NCBI GenBank assembly: GCA_934277865.1
Contig: CAKQVW010000153.1
Location: 1 to 6,892 of the forward strand
Direction of reading: 5' to 3'
Length of the DNA stretch: 6,892 nucleotides
Origin: an uncultured Pseudobdellovibrionaceae bacterium
GTDB taxonomy: Bacteria; Bdellovibrionota; Bdellovibrionia; Bdellovibrionales; JAMPXM01
Within the stretch, counting starts at the first letter, position 1; the number at the start of each line of letters is the position of its first letter. Shown in pieces: positions 1 to 4,340 of this stretch. A program made the position numbers and the translations under genes. The notes under the pieces were generated by a model. That model was not told the origin of the DNA. It was given only the letters and a program-made list of their open reading frames with translations, and made no database searches.

Positions 1-524
1 CAAATAAGAAAGAGGCCTTTTTCGATGTCACCGATGCCGATGGTAAAGTCATTCGGCAGTCGCTGAAGTTTGATCTTCTGCACGTGGTGCCGCCAATGGC
101 GGCTCACCAGTACGTTGCCGACTCTGGCTTGGCCTTTGAGTCAGGAGATCAAAAAGGTTGGCTCGAGGTCGACAAACACACACTTCAACACCTGAAGTAC
201 TCAAACATCTTTGGCATAGGCGATGTCACCGGGGTTCCCAACTCGAAGACGGGTGCGGCGATTCGTTCACAGTATCCGATCGTCGCGGAAAACCTGCTTG
301 CGGTGATGGAAGGTCGGGCGCCATCGGCAAGTTACAACGGATACTCTTCTTGTCCGTTGGTAACGGAGATTGGCAAAGTCATGCTGGCCGAGTTTGGGTA
401 TGATGGAAAGCTCATGCCGACATTCCCACTCGATCCCGCCGTGCCTCGAAGAACGATGTGGCATTTGAAGAAAGATGTACTGCCGCATCTGTATTGGCAG
501 GGCATGTTAAGGGGTTGGGCGTGA
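1..524 (+). CDS. sqr: Sulfide:quinone oxidoreductase, type II (SQOR-like), C-terminal part
   Basis: The open frame runs from base 3 to the TGA at 522-524, giving 173 residues; the start lies outside the window. The family is a membrane-associated FAD enzyme that oxidises sulfide (to polysulfide or a sulfane-sulfur acceptor) and reduces quinone. Seen here: the second FAD-contact motif FGIGDVTG, followed by PNSKTGAAIR, then the stretch YSSCPLVT. The Cys encoded at 351-353 aligns, from memory, with the catalytic Cys379 of human SQOR in YTSCPLVTGY. Near the end LLPxLYW-type residues (VLPHLYWQGMLRG) also match the human protein. The other catalytic Cys is upstream and cannot be checked. The protein stops just after MLRG, so the C-terminal extension of human SQOR is absent. 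The TlpA-like gene begins 12 bases later, so the two are probably co-transcribed. Flavocytochrome c sulfide dehydrogenase is a less likely alternative. Confidence 0.9.
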   Translation, partial: NKKEAFFDVTDADGKVIRQSLKFDLLHVVPPMAAHQYVADSGLAFESGDQKGWLEVDKHTLQHLKYSNIFGIGDVTGVPNSKTGAAIRSQYPIVAENLLAVMEGRAPSASYNGYSSCPLVTEIGKVMLAEFGYDGKLMPTFPLDPAVPRRTMWHLKKDVLPHLYWQGMLRGWA

Positions 525-536
525 GCCGGTAATAAA

Positions 537-1034
537 ATGAAGCGACACTTTTGGAACGTCTTGTTTGTGGCCGCACTGGCTTTTGTCCTGATCCGGCAGG
601 CGCCGTTGTACTGGCGGATGTGGCAACGCTCTGGCGAATCGGCGCCGGCTGTGGACGTTCAATCGTTGGGCGGTGAACCTCTCCAGCTGCCGACCGGAAA
701 AAACTCTGTCGTGGTGTTTTGGGCGACATGGTGCCCACCGTGCAAGGTCGAGCTTGAGCGACTGAATAAGCTGGTGGAATTTGGCTCGGTCAAGCCCGAT
801 CAGATCCTGGCAGTTTCTGTGGGTGAAGACTTCGACACGGTCCAAAAGTTCACCACCGAACGGGCCTACAAGTTTCAGGTCGCGATTGATCCAGAGGGTC
901 GCGCCGGCACAGCCTACAACGTCCCAGGAACTCCCACTGTGCTTCTGTTGAATGCGGATGGATCGATTGGCTGGATGACTATGGGCATTAGCCCGACACT
1001 TGAATTTCGAGTGAAGTCACACGTCTCAAAATGA
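537..1034 (+). CDS. TlpA/ResA-like membrane-anchored thioredoxin-fold protein
   Basis: This 165-residue protein has a basic start (MKRH) and a hydrophobic segment at about residues 6-20 without a clear cleavage site, so it is probably anchored in the inner membrane with its domain in the periplasm. The thioredoxin active site is WCPPC (Cys66 and Cys69), preceded by VVFWAT. The expected cis-proline is Pro133 in GTPTVLLL. Family members (TlpA, ResA, DsbE) reduce or exchange disulfides on periplasmic substrates, including apocytochrome c and sulfur-carrying proteins. Placed between a sulfide:quinone oxidoreductase and a dihaem cytochrome, it could serve haem attachment to TsdA or handle sulfane sulfur; that choice is inference. 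No strong Shine-Dalgarno is visible before the ATG, and the 12-base gap to the previous stop suggests translation linked to the upstream gene. Confidence 0.88.
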   Translation: MKRHFWNVLFVAALAFVLIRQAPLYWRMWQRSGESAPAVDVQSLGGEPLQLPTGKNSVVVFWATWCPPCKVELERLNKLVEFGSVKPDQILAVSVGEDFDTVQKFTTERAYKFQVAIDPEGRAGTAYNVPGTPTVLLLNADGSIGWMTMGISPTLEFRVKSHVSK

Positions 1035-1052
1035 TTGGCTAAAAGGTGTGCC

Positions 1053-1103
1053 AGCACATCATGGTGCTCTCGCATTTTCGATAGCCTGAGAGAAGACGCT
1101 CAG
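1053..1103 (+). other. Two small inverted repeats in the gap before tsdA
   Basis: The 91-base gap between the TlpA-like gene and tsdA (1035-1125) holds AGCAC/GTGCT at 1053-1057 and 1064-1068 (loop 6) and CTGAG/CTCAG at 1086-1090 and 1099-1103 (loop 8). Both have only 5-bp stems and no T-tract follows, so they are not convincing terminators. The second lies just upstream of the tsdA ribosome binding site and could affect its accessibility. No convincing promoter was seen in this gap, so tsdA is probably read from upstream. Confidence 0.3.
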
Positions 1104-1125
1104 AGGGATGCGGCTTGGAGGTGTG

Positions 1126-2037
1126 ATGGGACTCGACGGCACTAGCTCGAATAATGACGATCGCTTCCACTTGGTGTTGTCACTTCTCATCGCGGCAGGC
1201 ACCGCTTTTCCCGTGGGTGGAGCAGTTTGGTTACTTGCTCACGCCAATCGCCCAAGTCGGCCGACAGCGCAGTCGAATGAGCAGTCGAAAGGCCAAAAAT
1301 TTCAGGTGCCAGACCTCACGACTCTTTCTCAAGATGAATTTGGTGAGAGTGTGCTTCGTGGCAAAGAGCTTCTGGAAAAAACGAATGCTCTTTTGCCAGG
1401 TCACGTTGGCGCCAAGATGGCCTGCACAAGTTGTCATTTGAACAGCGGGACGACGCCAAACGCGGGCCCGTGGGTGGGTATCGTGACTCGCTTCCCTCAG
1501 TATCGGGCTCGATCCGGAAAGCTCGACACGCTTCAGGATCGTGTGAACGACTGTTTTGAGCGAAGTCTCAATGGAAAGCGGCTTTCGGAAACGTCACAAG
1601 AAATGACCGACATCATCAGCTACATGACTTGGCTCTCGAAAGGCTATGCCGTGGGTGGAACGATCGAAGGTTCGGGGATGCCGCGCCTGAAGTTAGACCG
1701 AGAACCCAATCTGGAAAATGGGAAGCAGGTTTATCTTGCGAAGTGCGCCTCTTGCCATCAAGCCAATGGCAGTGGCCAATTTGATTTGGCCTCTAAAAAA
1801 GCCGTGTTCCCAGCGCTTTGGGGAAAAGACTCGTACAACATTGGCGCAGGCATGGCCCGGCTGCACACGGCCGCCGGATTTGTGAAACACAATATGCCGC
1901 TTGGGCAGGGCGGCTCGCTGACCGATGACGAGGCTTGGGATGTCGCTGCGTATTTCTCTCAGCAAACGCGCCCTGATTTTTCTCAGAAGCCGAAGGACTG
2001 GCCGTTAGGCGGAAAGCCCAAAGATGCACGCTATTAA
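1126..2037 (+). CDS. tsdA: Thiosulfate dehydrogenase TsdA, dihaem cytochrome c, membrane-anchored
   Basis: TsdA joins two thiosulfates to tetrathionate in the periplasm and passes electrons to cytochromes. Numbered from the ATG at 1126 (303 residues), haem 1 is CTSCH (Cys100, Cys103, His104) and haem 2 is CASCH (Cys207, Cys210, His211). Cys143 in NDCFERSLNGK is the likely distal ligand of haem 1, the Cys/His ligation that marks TsdA (Cys96 in Allochromatium vinosum). Met257 in HNMPLGQ fits as distal ligand of haem 2; its 46-residue distance from His211 is close to that in the Allochromatium enzyme. I chose 1126 because GGAGG sits 4 bases upstream; the in-frame ATG at 1108 would add six residues and has a purine run with no spacing. 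Residues 13-38 are hydrophobic, so the enzyme looks membrane-tethered. Oddly, acidic residues precede this segment and basic ones follow, the reverse of a usual signal anchor. No separate TsdB cytochrome is seen. Confidence 0.9.
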   Translation: MGLDGTSSNNDDRFHLVLSLLIAAGTAFPVGGAVWLLAHANRPSRPTAQSNEQSKGQKFQVPDLTTLSQDEFGESVLRGKELLEKTNALLPGHVGAKMACTSCHLNSGTTPNAGPWVGIVTRFPQYRARSGKLDTLQDRVNDCFERSLNGKRLSETSQEMTDIISYMTWLSKGYAVGGTIEGSGMPRLKLDREPNLENGKQVYLAKCASCHQANGSGQFDLASKKAVFPALWGKDSYNIGAGMARLHTAAGFVKHNMPLGQGGSLTDDEAWDVAAYFSQQTRPDFSQKPKDWPLGGKPKDARY

Positions 2038-2683
2038 AAGGATTTTTATCTACGTTCTGTTTCAGCAGCTGTTGTTTGCGCCTGTATTGGCGCACGCCTA
2101 CGACGAGCAATGGGGGATCTTTCAAGTTCGGCAGAAGCTCGCTGGCGGTGGCCAGGTCTTGGCCGAGTTTGTTCGGCGAGATACGTCGGATCTTTTTTCC
2201 AAGCGCTTTCTCGATCTCTATCGCGTGTCGTATGGTGCCAAGCTCCGTGAAGGCTGGACCCTGTTAGTTGGCGGTGCGTTTGTCGACTTTGAATCAGGTG
2301 GGGATGAGCGGCGCTTGCATCAGTTTCTCGTCTACAATGGGAGTTTGAGTTCCTCGATCGGCGTGTTGGCCCGAATTGGGCTGGAGCAGCGGCAGTTCAA
2401 CAACGACTCCAAATGGTATTGGCGTTCGCGCAATCGGGTTCAAATCAACTTTTTTCAGGGTCAGACGGTGGGTGTCGCGCTGTATGACGAGATTTTTTTC
2501 GTCCCGGATGGGGGTACAAGACTCGCCACGGGGCCTAGTGAAAATCGCTTCGGAATTGGCCCGCGTTTCAATGCTGGAGCATTTGAGGGCTATCTCTACC
2601 ACGTGGTTGCGAACTGGCGAACGCTAAGGAGAGACGATCGTTTGGAATGGCTTCAGTTGCAGATGATTTACAGCTTCGACTAG
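2024..2683 (+). CDS. Exported probable outer-membrane beta-barrel protein (DUF2490-like)
   Basis: This 219-residue protein begins with a clear signal peptide: basic MHAIKR, hydrophobic core to about residue 22, and a likely cleavage after Ala-His-Ala at 23-25. The mature part is a run of short amphipathic strands with alternating polar and hydrophobic residues, rich in Arg, aromatics and Gly, typical of a small outer-membrane barrel. Examples are VLARIGLEQRQF and SRNRVQINFF. It ends in a strand LQLQMIYSFD. The size and Arg-rich strand pattern resemble the DUF2490 family of unknown function; that match is from memory and tentative. Its ATG lies 14 bases inside tsdA in another frame, so translation is probably coupled to tsdA. 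A job at the outer membrane linked to thiosulfate oxidation (substrate entry, tetrathionate exit or complex anchoring) is inference. No good terminator is visible after its stop. Confidence 0.72.
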   Translation: MHAIKRIFIYVLFQQLLFAPVLAHAYDEQWGIFQVRQKLAGGGQVLAEFVRRDTSDLFSKRFLDLYRVSYGAKLREGWTLLVGGAFVDFESGGDERRLHQFLVYNGSLSSSIGVLARIGLEQRQFNNDSKWYWRSRNRVQINFFQGQTVGVALYDEIFFVPDGGTRLATGPSENRFGIGPRFNAGAFEGYLYHVVANWRTLRRDDRLEWLQLQMIYSFD

Positions 2684-2756
2684 GCTTGATCTCGGGTGCT
2701 GGGCGGGTTTTCAGTTTGGTATTCTTGGAATCGCAATTCGACACATGGTGTTTCAG

Positions 2757-2792
2757 TTTCGATTGGCGGCCGGAAGCACTTATAGTCGGCCC
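2757..2792 (+). promoter_or_regulatory. Probable chaA promoter giving a leaderless mRNA
   Basis: A near-consensus -10 hexamer TATAGT is at 2781-2786. The ATG at 2793 is 7 bases after it, where transcription should begin, so the message probably starts at or next to its start codon. The -35 is weak (TTTCGA at 2757-2762 with an 18-base spacer, or TTCGAT at 2758-2763 with 17). No Shine-Dalgarno is seen before the ATG, which agrees with leaderless initiation. Confidence 0.5.
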
Positions 2793-3890
2793 ATGATTTC
2801 TGAAATTCGTAAGCATTTTAACAGCCATGACGCAATGGCGTTGGTTGCATTTGGCGTCTTCGTACTGGCACTCCTCCTTCCGAATCCGACGTGGTGGGTG
2901 GCGGCTGTTTTTGGTCTTTTCCTCGCGGTCGCAATTTCCGCAGCGGTGCATAGTGCCGAAGTCTTGGCGCAGAAGCTGGGGCCTTCGCTGGGAACGTTGA
3001 TCTTGGCGCTTGCGGTTACCGTGATCGAAGTCGCGTTGATCGTCAGCTTGATGGCCAACAAGTCGCCAGAATCGGCGACGGTCGCACGTGATACGGTGTT
3101 TGCCGCGATCATGATTGTCACCAACGGGATCATCGGCGTTTGTATTTTGCTGGGCGGGATTCGACACAAAGAACTTGGTTTTCAGCCGATGGGAACGAGC
3201 GCCTTGCTCTCCATTCTCGTGGCGCTCTCGGCGTTTTCGTTCGTTCTTCCCAACTACACGACCTCGTCGGCGGGGCCGACCTACACGGCAAGCCAGCTGA
3301 TTTTTGTTTCCGTGGTGTCCTTGGTTTTGTACGGCTCGTTAGTTTGGGCGCAAACAAAGTCTCACAAGAGCTACTTTGTCGCCCTCAAAGAGACGGATTT
3401 GACGAAGGAGGAAGCGGAAAGCTACGTGCCCTCTCAGCTTCGCGCCTGGATGAGCTTCGGCATTCTTTTGCTGGCGCTTGTGACAGTGGTGGGCCTGGCG
3501 AAGATTCTAAGCCCGTCGATCGAGGCCGCCGTGGCCGCGGCCGGTGCGCCTCGGGCCGTTGTTGGAATCGTGATCGCTCTCTTGGTGCTTGCTCCTGAAA
3601 CTTTGGCAGCGGTGAACGCGGCTCGGGTCAACCAGCTGCAGACGAGCCTGAATTTGGCTCTAGGCTCGGGTGCGGCCAGCGTTGCGCTGACGATTCCGGT
3701 GGTGAGTGTGTACTCCATCATAACCGATAGCCCGCTGAGCCTCGGTCTGGATGCCAAAAGCACGGCGCTCTTGGTGCTCACCTTTGTGGCGGGCAGTTTG
3801 ACGTTTGGGGTGGGGCGCAGCACCGCACTGCATGGAATCGTGCATTTGATGATTCTGTTTGCTTACGTGGCTTTGGCTTTGATGCCTTGA
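2793..3890 (+). CDS. chaA: ChaA-type Ca2+(Na+)/H+ antiporter
   Basis: A cation/proton antiporter of the CaCA superfamily in the inner membrane, exporting Ca2+ or Na+ in exchange for protons. From the ATG at 2793 it has 365 residues, almost the length of E. coli ChaA (366). I prefer this start to the in-frame ATG at 2745, which would add 16 residues and place the start upstream of the likely -10 element. About eleven hydrophobic segments are visible. The first alpha-repeat is LGTLILALAVTVIEVALI with acidic Glu79; the second is LLVLAPETLAAVNA with Glu269, followed by NLALGSGAASVALTIPVV. TKSHKSYF matches the ChaA motif QTKTHQSLF. The strongly acidic central loop of E. coli ChaA is replaced by a short milder one (KEEAES, about residues 205-210). 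The gene stands alone between the sulfur cluster and a tRNA. Confidence 0.92.
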   Translation: MISEIRKHFNSHDAMALVAFGVFVLALLLPNPTWWVAAVFGLFLAVAISAAVHSAEVLAQKLGPSLGTLILALAVTVIEVALIVSLMANKSPESATVARDTVFAAIMIVTNGIIGVCILLGGIRHKELGFQPMGTSALLSILVALSAFSFVLPNYTTSSAGPTYTASQLIFVSVVSLVLYGSLVWAQTKSHKSYFVALKETDLTKEEAESYVPSQLRAWMSFGILLLALVTVVGLAKILSPSIEAAVAAAGAPRAVVGIVIALLVLAPETLAAVNAARVNQLQTSLNLALGSGAASVALTIPVVSVYSIITDSPLSLGLDAKSTALLVLTFVAGSLTFGVGRSTALHGIVHLMILFAYVALALMP

Positions 3891-3893
3891 GGC

Positions 3894-3920
3894 TTTGCAC
3901 CGCGGGTAACGCGTTGCAAA
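3894..3920. repeat. 27-bp inverted repeat between chaA and tRNA-Arg
   Basis: TTTGCA (3894-3899) pairs with TGCAAA (3915-3920) and CGCG (3901-3904) pairs with CGCG (3910-3913), with one C/T mismatch and a 5-base loop. The hairpin starts 3 bases after the chaA stop and would fold well, but an A-rich rather than T-rich stretch follows, so it is not a standard intrinsic terminator on the + strand. Its right arm covers the candidate -35 of the tRNA gene. It may act as an RNA 3'-end stabiliser or as an operator; neither can be decided here. Confidence 0.5.
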
Positions 3921-3942
3921 TCAAAAAACAAGGCGGTACCTT
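3914..3942 (+). promoter_or_regulatory. Candidate promoter of tRNA-Arg
   Basis: TTGCAA at 3914-3919 and TACCTT at 3937-3942 are separated by 17 bases. They match consensus at 4 of 6 and 3 of 6 positions. The -10 ends 8 bases before the mature tRNA 5' end, leaving a very short leader, or none beyond a few bases. Moderate to weak support from sequence alone. Confidence 0.4.
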
Positions 3943-3950
3943 GGGGTAAG

Positions 3951-4027
3951 GGTCCCGTAGCTCAGCTGGATAGAGCATCTGCCTTCTAAGCAGAGGGTCG
4001 CTGGTTCAAATCCAGCCGGGGCCGCCA
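3951..4027 (+). tRNA. tRNA-Arg (anticodon UCU), CCA encoded
   Basis: A full cloverleaf can be drawn. The acceptor stem is GGTCCCG (3951-3957) with CGGGGCC (4017-4023), including one T-G pair. The D stem is GCTC/GAGC (3960-3963, 3973-3976). The anticodon stem is TCTGC/GCAGA (3978-3982, 3990-3994), and its loop CTTCTAA places the anticodon TCT at 3985-3987. The variable loop is GGGTC, the T stem is GCTGG/CCAGC and the T loop TTCAAAT. The discriminator is G4024 and CCA is encoded at 4025-4027. It should read AGA (and AGG) codons. No strong terminator follows; the lipoprotein gene converges on it with only 24 bases between. Confidence 0.97.
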
Positions 4028-4051
4028 TCTTACGCCGTACGGAGATTGGCG

Positions 4052-4228
4052 CTATTTCTTTACTTGCTCGCACTCCATCAGTGTTCCGCCGTAGATTTCT
4101 TTGCAGCTCTCTTTGTTCACGATCACTTTTGACGAACACGCAGAAAGAGTGAGGGCCGTCAAAGCAGTCAAAACAGTGGCCATCAAGATTGCTGGAACTC
4201 GAATCTCTGGAAATGCAGTCGCTTTCAT
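4052..4228 (-). CDS. Small lipoprotein, 58 residues
   Basis: This short gene starts at ATG 4228-4226 and ends at TAG 4054-4052. Residues 1-30 form a signal peptide with a basic Lys2, Arg10 and a hydrophobic core rich in Leu, Ala and Thr. The lipobox LSAC puts the lipidated cysteine at position 31. The mature peptide is only 28 residues, begins CSSKVIVNKES, and has two more cysteines (42 and 53) that could form a disulfide. Residue +2 after the lipid Cys is Ser rather than Asp, which by the E. coli rule would send it to the outer membrane. GAGGTG lies 6 bases from the ATG. The gene is divergent from the metal ATPase gene and convergent to tRNA-Arg. I do not recognise the mature part; small entericidin-like or other surface lipoproteins are possible comparisons, but no function can be assigned. 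Confidence 0.75.
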   Translation of the reverse strand: MKATAFPEIRVPAILMATVLTALTALTLSACSSKVIVNKESCKEIYGGTLMECEQVKK

Positions 4229-4232
4229 TTAA

Positions 4233-4238
4233 CACCTC
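4233..4238 (-). promoter_or_regulatory. Ribosome binding site of the small lipoprotein gene
   Basis: GAGGTG on the minus strand, with 6 bases between GAGG and the ATG. It is the best-placed Shine-Dalgarno in the window and decides the start of the 58-residue lipoprotein. Confidence 0.65.
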
Positions 4239-4254
4239 GTGGTTGAGGGCCTCT

Positions 4255-4292
4255 GCTTAGCCAGCTTTTATTTAAAAGTCTACTGGCTAGGC
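4255..4292. repeat. 38-bp inverted repeat in the divergent lipoprotein/ATPase region
   Basis: Outer arms GCTTAGCCAG (4255-4264) and CTGGCTAGGC (4283-4292) pair over 10 positions with one T-G. Inside them CTTTT (4265-4269) pairs with AAAAG (4274-4278) around a 4-base loop, leaving TCTA (4279-4282) unpaired on one side. It lies between two divergent genes, 27 bases from the lipoprotein ATG and 48 from the ATPase ATG. A protein operator or a structured 5' leader is likely; it does not match a MerR- or CadC-type operator that I can recognise. Its AT-rich core may also contain the -10 for the lipoprotein gene, but no good -35 was found. Confidence 0.5.
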
Positions 4293-4304
4293 TCATTTCA
4301 TTTC

Positions 4305-4333
4305 GTTGCGAGAACTCGCGACCTGTCGTTAAT
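4305..4333 (+). promoter_or_regulatory. Candidate promoter of the metal ATPase gene with overlapping dyad
   Basis: TTGCGA (4306-4311) and GTTAAT (4328-4333) are 16 bases apart, each matching consensus at 4 of 6 positions, and would start transcription within a base or two of the ATG at 4341. GTTGCGA (4305-4311) and TCGCGAC (4316-4322) form a 7-bp inverted repeat with loop GAAC covering the -35 and part of the spacer, a position suited to a repressor or activator. GGAGAG directly before the ATG could instead be a poorly spaced Shine-Dalgarno from a longer transcript. Confidence 0.35.
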
Positions 4334-4340
4334 TGGAGAG

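Noticed and set aside
2684..2756. Terminator or small gene between the barrel gene and the chaA promoter
   Set aside because: Only a 4-bp GAAT/ATTC pairing and no T-tract; no supported reading frame.
2745..2792. Upstream ATG for chaA adding 16 residues
   Set aside because: It makes the protein longer than E. coli ChaA, lacks a ribosome binding site, and lies upstream of the likely transcription start.
2568..3167. Long minus-strand frame (199 codons) opposite the barrel gene end and chaA
   Set aside because: Its protein is polar and basic without recognisable motifs, and it lies opposite strongly supported coding sequence; a codon-bias shadow.
3434..3823. Minus-strand frame of 129 codons opposite chaA
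   Set aside because: Ala/Thr/Arg-rich shadow of the membrane-protein codons, with no motif or ribosome binding site.
4033..4061. Possible terminator after tRNA-Arg (CGCC/GGCG followed by CTATTTCTTT)
   Set aside because: Only a 4-bp stem with an 11-base loop and a broken T-run; too weak to call.
3921..4235. Minus-strand 104-codon frame reading through the tRNA, containing PAGFEPATLCLEGRCS
   Set aside because: The phrase is the antisense translation of a tRNA gene and a well-known false protein in databases; the real minus-strand gene is in another frame at 4052-4228.
4239..4340. Upstream GTG start extending the metal ATPase by 34 residues
   Set aside because: The added residues are not family-like, the GTG overlaps the lipoprotein gene's ribosome binding site region, and the frame crosses both inverted repeats.
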